From Desulfuromonas versatilis (GTDB lineage: Bacteria; Desulfobacterota; Desulfuromonadia; Desulfuromonadales; NIT-T3): DNA of 64,000 bases. A model generated the notes under the pieces. It saw only the letters and a list, made by a program, of their open reading frames with translations, ran no database searches and was not told the DNA's origin. The position numbers and the translations under genes are program-made. This document shows positions 8,087 to 17,845 of this stretch, piece after piece (position 1 is the first letter of the stretch; each line of letters opens with the position of its first letter). Location of the stretch: contig NZ_AP024355.1 in the NCBI RefSeq assembly GCF_019704135.1, positions 3,218,001 through 3,282,000 of the forward strand, in the 5' to 3' direction.

Positions 8087-9151
8087 TCAACTCACCCTTA
8101 TGCCTTTTCGGTAGCAGGGGAAAAAATCCTCCCCCCCGGCACTGCCAGTGGCAACTCCCCCCCGGGCCCGGGAGCACAGCTCCTGGTAGCCTTGCGCATC
8201 CTGAACCAGGCGCAAGGTGAAAAAAGGACTGCGAAATTTGGAAAACCCGGCTTTGAAATGGTACAGGGGATCGATTTCTCCACCGACGCCGCCCCCCAGG
8301 TGGAACACCTCGCTCCCCAGATCCTTTCCCCAGCGACGGACAAAATCAAACATCAGCTTCGTCGGGGCATGACTCAGGTACTTCTCCTCGGTGCCGGCCA
8401 GGTGGAACTCCACAATCCCTTTACAGGTGGTGAACAGGCCGGCGGCAGCCACCTCCCCCGTGGGGGAGAGCACCGAGCAAAGATTGAGCTTTTCACTGAG
8501 CGCCTCTTTCAACCCGTCGAAATAGGCATCGGAGAACTGGTAATAGTCCGTGGCTCCGACCCTCTGCATGGTCTGGCGATAGACCCTTTTGAAATCCCTG
8601 GCCAGGCTCCAGTCGTTGATGAGCGCCTCGAAACCTGTGCGAAGCAGTTTGTTGATGTCGGTCCGGTGGTTTTTCCGGGTCTGCCGCCAGATCTCTTCAC
8701 TCGACTGCAGCAGGTCGATGAACACCGTATCGCCATGCTGCACCAACCGCCCGAAATCTGCGGCGCGTTCAAGGGATAGGGGCAACAGCGGGTGCAGGCG
8801 CAGAAAGATGGAAACAATCCCGCTCTGCCCGCACAACTCCCGAAACGCCGGAAGAAAATGATCCAACCGCCGGGCGGGCTCTCCGGCCAGCAGCGGTGAA
8901 GGGTAACCATAGGGGGAGCAGGCATCGGTCCAGGCGGCCGGGGCCTTGAGAAATGCCGGCAGATGGCGCCGCACCAGGGGAATCAGGCAGCAGGCACCCT
9001 GGTCCTCGGCCCAGAAAGCCATGGGCTCGCCCCCCTCATAATTGGCGGCAAAGCGAACATATTCAGGAAGATGGTAAAAATCGTGACGGGTCTGGCCAAG
9101 AAACTTGGACCATCTTGCATCATTCGGGCTAATGAACTCCGCGTTGATCAT
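8087..9151 (-). CDS. FemAB/BioF2-like GNAT-fold acyltransferase (EPS-associated)
   Basis: A 354-residue protein of the FemAB-like double-GNAT type. The C-terminal half contains RKNHRTDINKLLRTGFEAL, QTMQRVGATDYYQFSDAYFD, TKLMFDFVRRWGKDLGSEVF, and HLGGGVGGEIDPLYHFKAGF. The last motif is the hallmark of the FemAB/exosortase-associated group. Such proteins transfer amino-acyl or acyl groups in cell-envelope or EPS assembly; the substrate is unknown. It starts 3 bp after the upstream sugar transferase stop with a GGGAGCG ribosome-binding site, so it is in one operon. It supports an exosortase-type EPS locus, although no exosortase lies in view. Confidence 0.82.
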   Translation of the reverse strand: MINAEFISPNDARWSKFLGQTRHDFYHLPEYVRFAANYEGGEPMAFWAEDQGACCLIPLVRRHLPAFLKAPAAWTDACSPYGYPSPLLAGEPARRLDHFLPAFRELCGQSGIVSIFLRLHPLLPLSLERAADFGRLVQHGDTVFIDLLQSSEEIWRQTRKNHRTDINKLLRTGFEALINDWSLARDFKRVYRQTMQRVGATDYYQFSDAYFDGLKEALSEKLNLCSVLSPTGEVAAAGLFTTCKGIVEFHLAGTEEKYLSHAPTKLMFDFVRRWGKDLGSEVFHLGGGVGGEIDPLYHFKAGFSKFRSPFFTLRLVQDAQGYQELCSRARGGVATGSAGGEDFFPCYRKGIRVS

Positions 9152-9154
9152 GCT

Positions 9155-9802
9155 TCAGCGCTCCCGGGGCTCATCCTCGCCGCCTTGCTGGTTTCCAAGA
9201 AAAAAGGGGGCCGTGGCATAGCCTTCGGCACTGATCCCCTCGCGCCGAATGACCTTGATCAGGGTAAGCCAGAGAATCTTCACATCCAGGCTCAGCGACT
9301 GATGGTCCACATACCAGACATCGTGGCGGAATTTCTCCTCCCAGCTCAATGCGTTGCGCCCATTGACCTGGGCCCAACCGGTGATTCCCGGCCGCACCTC
9401 ATGGCGACGCGCCTGCTCCGGGGAGTAGCGGCCCAGATATTCCATCAGCAACGGCCGGGGCCCCACCAGACTCATTTCCCCTTTGACCACGTTTAACAAT
9501 TCGGGCAATTCGTCCAGGCTGGTACTGCGCAAAAACCTGCCGAATCCGGTAAGGCGCTGCTCATCCGGAAGCGGTTTTCCCTGCGGGTCCCGGGCATCCA
9601 GCATGGTGCGAAACTTGTAGATGGTAAAGGGCCGGGCCTTCCAGCCTGGCCGGGCCTGGCGGAAGAGCACCGGCGCCCCGAGTTTGAAGCGCACCAGCAG
9701 CGCCAGCACCAGGAACAGGGGCGACAGCACCAGCAAGGCCGCCCCCCCCAGGGCAAAATCCATAACAGGCTTGACGCCTCTGCGATAAACGCTGCCGGCC
9801 AT
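9155..9802 (-). CDS. Second initiating sugar transferase (bacterial sugar transferase family)
   Basis: A 215-residue member of the polyprenyl-phosphate sugar-1-P transferase family. It has an N-terminal membrane segment ([20 protein letters not shown]), [60 protein letters not shown] and [20 protein letters not shown]. It lies 3 bp downstream of a glycosyltransferase gene and 3 bp upstream of the FemAB-like gene. Two different initiators in one cluster suggest either two lipid-linked products or replacement of one by the other (inference). Confidence 0.93.
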   Translation of the reverse strand: MAGSVYRRGVKPVMDFALGGAALLVLSPLFLVLALLVRFKLGAPVLFRQARPGWKARPFTIYKFRTMLDARDPQGKPLPDEQRLTGFGRFLRSTSLDELPELLNVVKGEMSLVGPRPLLMEYLGRYSPEQARRHEVRPGITGWAQVNGRNALSWEEKFRHDVWYVDHQSLSLDVKILWLTLIKVIRREGISAEGYATAPFFLGNQQGGEDEPRER

Positions 9803-9805
9803 GAC

Positions 9806-10945
9806 TCACCCCGCCAACGCCCTGCTGTAGAGGGCTTCGTGCATATGGATGATATTGTGGATGTCATAATCGGCCATGCGGGCCTTTCCGCGGGCCGCCA
9901 TCTCCCGGGCCAAGCCAGGGTTCTCCAGGATCCAGGCCATGGCACAGCGCAGCCCCTCCACGTCCCCCACCCGCACCAGCAGGCCCCGGTTGCCGGCGAG
10001 AAGGTCACTGGTGCCGCGGATGTTCGAGCCGATACAGGGAACCTCCAGGCACAGCGCCTCCATCAGGCTTCTCGGCAACCCCTCATGCACCGAGGGCAGC
10101 ACCACGGCCGCCGATGCTTTCAGCAGGGTCGGGATATCCCGACGAAAGCCCAGGAAGTGGACCCGCTTTTCCAGCTTCAGTTCGGCCGCCAGGGAGCCCA
10201 TCTGCTCCGCGAGGGGGCCGGTACCGGCGAAGGCCAGATGGGCACCGGGATGGTCAAGGCTGGCAAAAGCCCGCAACACGTCTTCATGCCGCTTGCGGGG
10301 GATGAACTCGGCAATCATCAGAAACAGCCGGTCCTCCGGCTGCAGCCCCATCTCCCCGCGCACGCCCTCCAACTCACCGGCGCCGACCAGGCCAGGGCTG
10401 TAATAAGCGGTGTCGACCCCGATCCCGGGCATGTAAGTCACCCGTTCAGGAGGGACGATCCGGTACTTTTTCGCCGATTCGAGATCTTCCTGGTTCATGA
10501 CCACCAGATAGTCCGTCCAACGACCCGCTAACTTTTCCAGGGCCAGGTAAAGCCCGTTGCGGAGGCGACTGCCCCCCCGGTAGAAGTGAAACCCATGGGC
10601 TGTGTAGATTACTTTGGGGCGAAGCTTGCGGTCCAAGCTGCGCAGGGAAAACCTGGTGACAAACGAGGCAACCGGGGTATGCACATGGACCAGGTCGTAC
10701 CCCCCCGAGGCAACCGCCTCACGAACCGCCCCGGGGACCTGCAACAGGTTCTTCCCCTCGTAGGGGTTTCGCGACCAGGCCACATCCCAAACCCGGTCAA
10801 ACGCCGCGGTGCAACCGCTGCATCCCGAAATCCCCTGGGCCATGCCATCCACGCGCCAGCCCTGGGCGCGAAAATGTTCCGCGAACGGCAGAATGAACCC
10901 CTTCAAGGTCTCGGGGACGGTTGCCGCGAATAGGGCTCGAGTCAT
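9806..10945 (-). CDS. Glycosyltransferase family 4 (GT-B)
   Basis: A 379-residue GT-B enzyme. The N-terminal domain has VHVHTPVASFVTRFSLRSLD and the segment YTAHGFHFYRGG typical of EpsD-like transferases. The C-terminal donor domain has FIPRKRHEDVLRAFASLDHP and the E-x7-E motif region VHEGLPRSLMEALCLEVPCI. It is a cytoplasmic enzyme adding sugars to the lipid-linked repeat unit. A GGAGGGG ribosome-binding site precedes the ATG. It heads the tight group running down to the GNAT gene. A 135-bp gap separates it from asnB and may hold a promoter. Confidence 0.93.
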   Translation of the reverse strand: MTRALFAATVPETLKGFILPFAEHFRAQGWRVDGMAQGISGCSGCTAAFDRVWDVAWSRNPYEGKNLLQVPGAVREAVASGGYDLVHVHTPVASFVTRFSLRSLDRKLRPKVIYTAHGFHFYRGGSRLRNGLYLALEKLAGRWTDYLVVMNQEDLESAKKYRIVPPERVTYMPGIGVDTAYYSPGLVGAGELEGVRGEMGLQPEDRLFLMIAEFIPRKRHEDVLRAFASLDHPGAHLAFAGTGPLAEQMGSLAAELKLEKRVHFLGFRRDIPTLLKASAAVVLPSVHEGLPRSLMEALCLEVPCIGSNIRGTSDLLAGNRGLLVRVGDVEGLRCAMAWILENPGLAREMAARGKARMADYDIHNIIHMHEALYSRALAG

Positions 10946-11080
10946 TGCCCCTCCTGTGGTTTTGAAGTTTTTTATTTTTATTTATTAATATTACCCGGCC
11001 TATGGGGGAATTCAACAGGGGAAAAAGACGCAGAGAATATCCTGCATCAAGGCGCTGGGAAAATCGGGGGGAGGGAGGGA

Positions 11081-13063
11081 TTACGGCCGGGCTTCCAGCC
11101 AGGATTGAAACATCAGAACATTCCAGAGACTTGCCTGCCAGTTGGATTTTCCCGTGAGATGTTCGGCCCATCTGCGCCTGATGGGAGCCGGTTCAAACAG
11201 CCCTCCGTCACGCAGGCGCCTTTCATCCAGAAGCGCCTCGGCCCACTCCCGCAGGGGGCCGCGGATCCAGGCGTCGATGGGGATGTCGAACCCGCGCTTG
11301 GGCCGCTCCACCAGTTCAGCGGGGACGTAGCGGTACAAAACCTGTCGCAGCAGCCACTTCCCCTGTCCGTTGCGGATCTTCATATGCAGCGGAATTTTCC
11401 AGGCGAATTCACAGACCCGGTGATCCAGCAGAGGCACCCGGGTTTCCAGACTGACGCTCATCGCGGCCCGGTCCACCTTCACCAGGATATCGTCGGGCAG
11501 ATAGCTCAGCATGTCCAGGTACATCATTTTTTCAGGGAACGAGGAAAAGCCCTCCCCCCAGCCAGGCTCGGAAAAGATGCTCAACCGCCCCTGGGCCGGA
11601 TCGACCAGCGGCAGGTCGCCGCCCCAGTTCGATGAGAGATTGAGATAGAGCTCCTCGGGCGAAGAAGCGGGCAGAATGGCGGCCAATTTGTTCAATTTGT
11701 CGCTGAGCCTGCCCGCCCTGCCGAACTTCCCGGCCTGGGCGGAGAGCCACCCCGGCCCACGGTCGACAAAACTGGCGGGCAGAGATGTCAGGCCGCTTGC
11801 GAGGCATTGGCGCAGTTTCGGGGGCAGCCAGCCGCAGCGCTTCCAGATGCTGGTGGCCAGAAAGTATCGATTGTATCCCCCGAAAAGCTCATCTCCGCCA
11901 TCCCCCGAGAGGCTTACCGTGACGTGCCTGCGGGTAAGCTTGGACACAAGAAAAGTGGGGACCTGGGACGGGTCGGCAAAGGGCTCGTCGTAAAGTTCCG
12001 GCAAATCCGGTATCACCGCCAGGGCATCCTCGGGCGTCACGTAAAGCTCGGTGTGTTGCGTCCCCAGGTGCTGGGCCACGGCGCGGGCATGCCTGGCCTC
12101 GTTGTAGTCCTCCCTGTCCACCCCGATGGTAAAGGTCCTCACCGGCAGCGAACTCTGGGCCTGCATGAGGGCGACGATGGTGGAGGAATCGATCCCGCCC
12201 GAAAGAAAGGCTCCCAGGGGGACATCCGCCACCATCTGCTGACGCACCGCATCGCGAAGCAGCGAGTCCAGGGCGGCCGTCGCCTCCTTTGCAGTCCCTG
12301 CAAAGGGGCTGCCGACTCCAGCCAGGGCGGCGGTGCGGGCCGACCAGTAGCTTTTTTCCGGCAGCGGTGTAGGTTGGCCGCCACCGTTGTCTCTCAGCCA
12401 TTCCAGGCTGACACAGGCGAAGGCTCCGGGGGAAAGCTTGAATACCCCCTCGTAGATGCTGTAGGGAGCGGGTACGTAATTGAACCTCACGAACAGGGCC
12501 AGGGCTCCAGGGCTGATGTCTCCCCGCCATCCCGGGTGAGCCCCCAGGGCCTTGAGCTCCGATCCGAAGAAGAAGGCCCCCTTCCCCCAGCCGTAATACA
12601 GCGGCTTTTCACCGAGCCGGTCACGCCCCAGGTAAAGAAGGCGCCGCTGGCGGTCCCAGAGGGCAAAGGCGAACATCCCTATCGACTGCTTAAGGGTCTC
12701 CTCGACCCCCCAGAAGGCGATGGCCTCGAGCAGGACCTCGGTATCCGAAGCCCCCCGCCAACCGCCATCCCAACTTGTAGCTTCCAGGCGTTGGCGCAGC
12801 CCCTGGAAATTGTAGATCTCCCCGTTGAAGACCAGGACATACCGGCCGCAGCGGGAGACCATGGGCTGATGCCCTTCCTGGGAGAGATCGATGATGGCCA
12901 GACGCCGGTGGCCAAGGGCGACCCCCTGGTCGGGATCGACCCAGTGGCCCCCATCATCCGGCCCGCGGTGGAGCAGTTTGTCCGTCAACCCCTGGACCAC
13001 GGGCCCCAATCCCCTTCCCACCGGCCCCGTCCCCAATTCAATAAACCCCGCAAAACCGCACAT
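11081..13063 (-). CDS. asnB: Asparagine synthetase-type amidotransferase (glutamine-hydrolysing)
   Basis: The start is fixed by the catalytic N-terminal Cys: MCGFAGFIELG at 13063. The longer upstream frame has no family match. The resulting ~660-residue protein has the glutaminase domain (LLHRGPDDGGHW, HRRLAIIDLSQEGHQPM). It then has the synthetase domain with the PP-loop FLSGGIDSSTIVALMQAQS and SLSGDGGDELFGGYNRY. AsnB-like enzymes are regular members of EPS and exosortase loci, where they may amidate sugar carboxylates rather than make asparagine. The true acceptor is unknown. It begins 8 bp after the stop of the upstream glycosyltransferase. Confidence 0.93.
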   Translation of the reverse strand: MCGFAGFIELGTGPVGRGLGPVVQGLTDKLLHRGPDDGGHWVDPDQGVALGHRRLAIIDLSQEGHQPMVSRCGRYVLVFNGEIYNFQGLRQRLEATSWDGGWRGASDTEVLLEAIAFWGVEETLKQSIGMFAFALWDRQRRLLYLGRDRLGEKPLYYGWGKGAFFFGSELKALGAHPGWRGDISPGALALFVRFNYVPAPYSIYEGVFKLSPGAFACVSLEWLRDNGGGQPTPLPEKSYWSARTAALAGVGSPFAGTAKEATAALDSLLRDAVRQQMVADVPLGAFLSGGIDSSTIVALMQAQSSLPVRTFTIGVDREDYNEARHARAVAQHLGTQHTELYVTPEDALAVIPDLPELYDEPFADPSQVPTFLVSKLTRRHVTVSLSGDGGDELFGGYNRYFLATSIWKRCGWLPPKLRQCLASGLTSLPASFVDRGPGWLSAQAGKFGRAGRLSDKLNKLAAILPASSPEELYLNLSSNWGGDLPLVDPAQGRLSIFSEPGWGEGFSSFPEKMMYLDMLSYLPDDILVKVDRAAMSVSLETRVPLLDHRVCEFAWKIPLHMKIRNGQGKWLLRQVLYRYVPAELVERPKRGFDIPIDAWIRGPLREWAEALLDERRLRDGGLFEPAPIRRRWAEHLTGKSNWQASLWNVLMFQSWLEARP

Positions 13064-13071
13064 AGGCAGAC

Positions 13072-14232
13072 TCAGGCCTTTCCCCTGGAGCGGGGCGATG
13101 AGGCCATTACCCCCTCGTACAAATCCTCGTACTGTTTGACGACCCGCTCCAGGGAATACTCCCTGACCACGCGCTCCCTGGCGAGTTGGCCAAGCCGCCG
13201 TCTCCCCTCGGGACCCATATCGAGCATTTTTTTCAGCGCCCCATACAGGGCATCGGGATCGCGAGGTGGAACGACCAGGCCGGTAGTGCCGACAATAGCC
13301 GCCGAGTCGCCGACGTCGGTGACCACGCAAGGGACTTCGCAGGCCATGGCTTCGCCAATGGTGTTGGAAAAGGCCTCCCCGTAGGCCGATGACGAACAGG
13401 CAATATCGAAGGCTGCGGTAACCTGGGGCATGTCGCCTCTTCTACCGAGAAGGTGAACCCCATCTCCCATCGCGGCATCGCGCATCAACCTCGTGAGGGC
13501 ATGGTTGGTTTCGTTGATGTCGTTCCCGCACAGGACAAGCCTGACACGATCCCCCCCGGTCCTTAATCTGGCGGTCGCCTTGAAAAAAGATCCATGATCC
13601 TTTTGGGGGTCAAAACGCCCGGCCAGCCCAAGCACAATCGCGTTTTCGGGGATCCCAAGTTCGGACCGAATTCGGCCGCGGGCCTCTGGATCGGGCCTGA
13701 AAGTGTCTACATCAAAACCGTTGGGGATTACCACCATTCGATCGTCCCGATATCCAAGCTCAGCATGAATTGTTCTAGCTGATTCGGCGCAACAAACAAT
13801 GAAATCCGTCAGAAAGGAGGAAAGTCGCGCACAGGCCTTAACCGTCCATATGGTCTGTTTTCCACTGAGGGTCGGGTCTAGAATTCCGTTTCGAATATTC
13901 CAACCGACCTTCGTTTTTCCTGCCATTTTTGCCGCCAGGCCTCCAATGAGGTCAGCATGATACATCCAGGTTTGAACAATATCGGGGCGCGAGCGCTTAA
14001 GAATAATCGACAATGTCAGAATCTTCCTGGGATCGGGAACCCCTCTTCTCATCCCAAGGCAAGATACGGGAATTCCGTGGTCTTGAAGTTTCTCGCCAAG
14101 AACCCCCATATCGAGCAGCGAAGTCACCTCTGGACTGAATCGTGCACGGTCCAAGCGGGACAGGAGCTTGAACAACATCATTTCCGCACCACCTGTCTCC
14201 AAACCTGTGACAACAAAATGAATTTTAATCAT
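13072..14232 (-). CDS. Glycosyltransferase family 4
   Basis: Start taken at the ATG for MIKIHFVVTGLETGGAEMML (14232), which matches the usual beginning of the family; the ATG 72 bp upstream adds an unmatched extension. The GT-B N-terminal domain contains WNIRNGILDPTLSGKQTIWT. The donor domain has FDVDTFRPDPEAR, GLAGRFDPQKDHGSFFKATA and SSAYGEAFSNTIGEAMACEV with the conserved Glu pair. It is the last gene of ordinary GC-rich composition before the AT-rich part of the cluster, and lies 8 bp from asnB. Confidence 0.92.
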   Translation of the reverse strand: MIKIHFVVTGLETGGAEMMLFKLLSRLDRARFSPEVTSLLDMGVLGEKLQDHGIPVSCLGMRRGVPDPRKILTLSIILKRSRPDIVQTWMYHADLIGGLAAKMAGKTKVGWNIRNGILDPTLSGKQTIWTVKACARLSSFLTDFIVCCAESARTIHAELGYRDDRMVVIPNGFDVDTFRPDPEARGRIRSELGIPENAIVLGLAGRFDPQKDHGSFFKATARLRTGGDRVRLVLCGNDINETNHALTRLMRDAAMGDGVHLLGRRGDMPQVTAAFDIACSSSAYGEAFSNTIGEAMACEVPCVVTDVGDSAAIVGTTGLVVPPRDPDALYGALKKMLDMGPEGRRRLGQLARERVVREYSLERVVKQYEDLYEGVMASSPRSRGKA

Positions 14233-14292
14233 GTGCGGGTATCTAACCTGGGCGGATATTCTTTCAGAGATAGGCCAATTTATTCTGAGATG

Positions 14293-14306
14293 GTTTGTAT
14301 ACAAAC
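14293..14306. promoter_or_regulatory. Perfect 14-bp palindrome GTTTGTATACAAAC (possible operator)
   Basis: This perfect dyad lies 60 bp upstream of the start of the glycosyltransferase at 13072-14232, within a 160-bp AT-rich gap at the compositional border. Its TGTATACA core resembles the doubled GTATAC in the fumarate-reductase upstream region (32144-32156). It could bind a dimeric regulator; there is no direct proof. Confidence 0.35.
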
Positions 14307-14391
14307 TCTCTCAGTACATGCATTCGATGTCATGGAATAAAATTTTTTTTTGATGTGGGGAGACACTACACCGGCCATCAAATGAACCCAC

Positions 14392-15516
14392 CTAAAATCC
14401 ACCCTCCTCATTAATTATTTCTACATATTTTCTGGAGGCATATCCGACATCATATACATTAAGACCATTCAATCCTTCAGGAAGGATTTTTTTATTTATA
14501 ACCTCAAGAATACCATTAGCTAATCCATGAATATCCCCCACAGGGACAATACGACAATATTTGTTTTGACCTATGATCTCTGATGGTCCGCTTGGGCAGT
14601 CAGTTGACACCACTGGAATCCCAAGACTGAGTGCTTCTATAATTACAGTTGGCAGACCTTCAAAGAGCGAAGACAACAAAAAAACCGACGATCTGGAAAG
14701 GTATTTATAAGGGTTAGAGACAAAGCCTAACATCTCGATATCCTCCTTATAACCACATTTACCTATAATTTCCTCAAGGGACAGCCTCTCTTCACCTTCT
14801 CCTAGAAATACTAGTTTTGCTTTGATATGCTTCCTAACTTCACAGAAAGCGTATATTGCATCTTTAAAATTTTTCTGAGCAGAAAGTCTACCAACACAGA
14901 GTATTATTGGTGTATGTTCCTGTGAAAACCATGGATGATCCAAAGGTTCTTTTGCTTTTTCTTTTAAAGAATTATCAATAACTGGATTATAAATAACTTT
15001 CATTTTATTTTTTGGGAGCTTATATTTGTTCTGGTAAAATTCTTTGACACCTTCTGAGACTGCTATAATATTATTGGCAAAGGGGAAAATTAAACCAATA
15101 AAGCAATCAAATGCTTTTTGTTTTATTTTGACAATATTATTAATTGTTTCATCATCATAGGTTGGTTGAAAGTTGGCATGAAGTGTAATAATGGAGCGGC
15201 ATCCAGCCCGTGATATTTTTTGGGCCAAAATACAAATAATATTTGCATGATCAAGTCCGGAAATTAAGGCCGTTGGCTTATCTTTCTTAAGATACTTAAT
15301 TAATCCGAATAAGCACAGAAAGGTCCTTTTTGATCTCAAATCAATAATTTCGATTTTGCTATTAAGAAGATTAAAAAACTTTCCATCTTTTTTTGCAAGA
15401 ACAACGTCAACTTGATACCCGAGTTCAATTAAACCATTGGCAAGATTTACCATCACACGTTCAGCTCCTCCGCCATACAAGGATGGCAGGAAAATGGAAA
15501 TTTTATTTTTATTCAT
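14392..15516 (-). CDS. Glycosyltransferase family 4 (AT-rich)
   Basis: A 374-residue GT-B glycosyltransferase: FLPSLYGGGAERVMVNLANG at the N-terminus, ILCVGRLSAQKNFKDAIYAF in the middle, and SSLFEGLPTVIIEALSLGIP with the Glu pair near the C-terminus. Codon use is strongly AT-biased compared with the GC-rich genes to the left. It overlaps the next upstream glycosyltransferase gene by 4 bp, so the two are translationally coupled. It is predicted to add one sugar of the repeat unit. Confidence 0.93.
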   Translation of the reverse strand: MNKNKISIFLPSLYGGGAERVMVNLANGLIELGYQVDVVLAKKDGKFFNLLNSKIEIIDLRSKRTFLCLFGLIKYLKKDKPTALISGLDHANIICILAQKISRAGCRSIITLHANFQPTYDDETINNIVKIKQKAFDCFIGLIFPFANNIIAVSEGVKEFYQNKYKLPKNKMKVIYNPVIDNSLKEKAKEPLDHPWFSQEHTPIILCVGRLSAQKNFKDAIYAFCEVRKHIKAKLVFLGEGEERLSLEEIIGKCGYKEDIEMLGFVSNPYKYLSRSSVFLLSSLFEGLPTVIIEALSLGIPVVSTDCPSGPSEIIGQNKYCRIVPVGDIHGLANGILEVINKKILPEGLNGLNVYDVGYASRKYVEIINEEGGF

Positions 15517-16646
15517 CGCCTCCCCCTACTCAACTTTTTTGAACATGCAGCCAAATACACATTTTCGAGTTCACTAACAGTATTTTTTAAATTAAATTTT
15601 TCCTCAACAACCACTCTGCCAAATTTTCCCATTTTTTTTCTTATATTGCCATCAATCAAGAGCATTTTAACCCTATAAACCAAGTTCTTAACATCACCTC
15701 GGTCAACAACAAATCCATTTTTTCCATCCATCAAGAAAGAACTCATATCAGTACACCTAGTTGACACCACTGGTATTTGATAGGACATTGCCTCAAGCAA
15801 GACATTTGGACAACTTTCCGAGTCGCTAGTTAAAACCAAAATGTCAATTTTTCGATAGAACACTTCCATTTCTTTAACAATACCCAACAATGAAACATGG
15901 TCCTGCAAACAATTTTCTTCGACAAATTTTTTAACTTGCTCCATCATGGGTCCATCCCCAGCAACTAAAAATTTTGCAAAAATTCCTCCATCAAGAAGAG
16001 TCTTGGCCATATGCAAAAACAACAATGGATTTTTAATTTGATGAAGGCGTCCAGCGAAACCGACCGTAAGTGAATTACCATGTTCATTTGAATGTTTATA
16101 ATGTTTTTCTTGCGTTAAAATTGGTAGCTCAACCCCATTTCTAACTATGGAAATTTCATTGCCATTAACACCCGAGTTTTTTTTAAGATTATTTTTAAGC
16201 TCTTGAGAATTGACGATCCAAGATGTAAATCTGAAATTCAACAGCCTATAGACAAAATCCCACGGCCTACACAACTCAACATTACCCTGCAGTCCACCAA
16301 ACACAACAGGGACCCTATTCATCAATGCTGGAAACCCTCCATAGAAGTTGGCAGTATGCAACCAGCAGTGAACAATATCAAAGCCCTCTTTTTTAATGAA
16401 TTTGGCGACCTCATACAGACATTTAAATTTGTTCCATTTTTCTGAACCTAAAAATATCGTCTTAACCCCACCACGGCACAGAATAGCCTGCGGGAAATCG
16501 ACTATCGGCATAAAATATGCGACACTTACGATAAACTTTTCCCTATCTAATCCTACGAGTATCTTCGCCAGCTGTACCTCGGCCCCACCTACACCTAAAT
16601 TGCTACAAACCACTAAAACCTTATATGGCCTGTTTTTATCTACCAT
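15513..16646 (-). CDS. Glycosyltransferase family 4 (AT-rich)
   Basis: Start placed at the ATG for MVDKNRPYKVLVVCSNLGVG (16646), which has AAGGGG upstream; an in-frame ATG at 16685 is possible but lacks this. The ~377-residue GT-B enzyme shows LGVGGAEVQLAKILVGLD, VVFGGLQGNVELC, GFAGRLHQIKNPLLFLHMAK and SDSESCPNVLLEAMSYQIPV. It overlaps the Wzy-like gene by 11 bp and the next glycosyltransferase by 4 bp, part of one tight AT-rich operon. Confidence 0.92.
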   Translation of the reverse strand: MVDKNRPYKVLVVCSNLGVGGAEVQLAKILVGLDREKFIVSVAYFMPIVDFPQAILCRGGVKTIFLGSEKWNKFKCLYEVAKFIKKEGFDIVHCWLHTANFYGGFPALMNRVPVVFGGLQGNVELCRPWDFVYRLLNFRFTSWIVNSQELKNNLKKNSGVNGNEISIVRNGVELPILTQEKHYKHSNEHGNSLTVGFAGRLHQIKNPLLFLHMAKTLLDGGIFAKFLVAGDGPMMEQVKKFVEENCLQDHVSLLGIVKEMEVFYRKIDILVLTSDSESCPNVLLEAMSYQIPVVSTRCTDMSSFLMDGKNGFVVDRGDVKNLVYRVKMLLIDGNIRKKMGKFGRVVVEEKFNLKNTVSELENVYLAACSKKLSRGRR

Positions 16647-17826
16647 AATTCTTTGCCCCTTGAATAACATTAGTTTTTCTTTCAAAAATTGCTAATGCCA
16701 ATATAAATCCGTAATTACTTGGTGCAAAGACAGTGGTAAATTGAGCCATAAAGAATATGGACATATACAAAAAGCCCTCTATTTTAGAAGTCAAATCCAC
16801 CACATTTGAACAGATCAATCTTTTGACAGAAAAGACTAAATAAAAAATCCACAAAACATACGAGAAGGCAGCGAGAGACCCAAAAGCATAATGCAAATAC
16901 AGAAACGCCGAGTGAGGCTTGATCCCAACAGAGGAATATCCACCCTGCCCACCTTGTCCATAAATAATCGTATCTTTCATGTCTTCCAATGCTACTTCCC
17001 AGTACCCAATTCTTTGACTTTCAGTTTGAAATCTATAATAATATCCACTATATATTTTTTCTATACTTTCGTAAAATAGCCCTATTGATATAATAGCTAC
17101 TACCACAAGCAGTATTAACGTCCATTTTTCTTTTTTTTCAAATGTTGTTAATGAAAAAAAAACAAGTCCAACCAACATCATTATAAGTCCCTGCCTTGAC
17201 AAAGTTAAAAGCACAACTGAAAATAAACTAAACACAATAACCAACCTGAATATCCTGTTAAATTTTTTTTCACCCCTCATGCCGAAAAGTAAAATCAAAC
17301 CAACGATGACAGCCAATTGGGCAAGGTCATTCGAATTTGCGAACATTGACCCTACCCCTCCCTCCAGATTGAGCCTTTGTGACCCATGGACATCTCCGTA
17401 ATATTCACCACCTATTGCAATAGCTCCATATACACACAATGCCATTACAAGACATGCCCTATATACTACAACTTTTTTATCGACAACATAATACATCATC
17501 AACAGAACGCTAACGAAAAATAGTATTTCTCTATCTAATTTTCCCTCAACTTTAAAGTTAGTTATGCTTGCAAATAGCAATATGGCAGATGAAAAATAAA
17601 TCGACATGCATAATTTCTCACCTCTAAGCCTCACGAATAAAAAAGTCAATAATCCAGAACCGACTATTATGGCCCCAGACAAACCCTCTACTCTCAAAAC
17701 ACCCAATTGTGGAGCAAAAACCCTGATTGATATTGATAAATACAAACAACACTCTATCAACAACTTACAGAAGTCTGCTTCGAATACTGCCGAGTCGTTA
17801 TGTTTTTTTGATAAAATAAACGCCAT
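16636..17826 (-). CDS. O-antigen/EPS polymerase or ligase-like membrane protein (Wzy type)
   Basis: A 396-residue integral membrane protein with about ten hydrophobic segments. It has a large periplasmic loop near 260-310 carrying QTESQRIGYWEVALEDMKDT and GQGGQGGYSSVGIKPHSAFL. An R..G...A...-type loop followed by PHS/N is typical of the Wzy/WaaL (O-antigen ligase) fold, and ALTLSRQGLIMML-like helices support it. It lies between the flippase and glycosyltransferase genes, so polymerisation of repeat units in the periplasm is the likely role. Sequence alone does not separate polymerase from ligase. Confidence 0.82.
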   Translation of the reverse strand: MAFILSKKHNDSAVFEADFCKLLIECCLYLSISIRVFAPQLGVLRVEGLSGAIIVGSGLLTFLFVRLRGEKLCMSIYFSSAILLFASITNFKVEGKLDREILFFVSVLLMMYYVVDKKVVVYRACLVMALCVYGAIAIGGEYYGDVHGSQRLNLEGGVGSMFANSNDLAQLAVIVGLILLFGMRGEKKFNRIFRLVIVFSLFSVVLLTLSRQGLIMMLVGLVFFSLTTFEKKEKWTLILLVVVAIISIGLFYESIEKIYSGYYYRFQTESQRIGYWEVALEDMKDTIIYGQGGQGGYSSVGIKPHSAFLYLHYAFGSLAAFSYVLWIFYLVFSVKRLICSNVVDLTSKIEGFLYMSIFFMAQFTTVFAPSNYGFILALAIFERKTNVIQGAKNYGR

Positions 17827-17845
17827 GACGCCTATGACCTCTGCT

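Noticed and set aside
13064-13330. N-terminal extension of AsnB
   Set aside because: AsnB-type enzymes need Cys2 right after the start Met (MCGFAGF at 13063), so the extension cannot be part of the protein.
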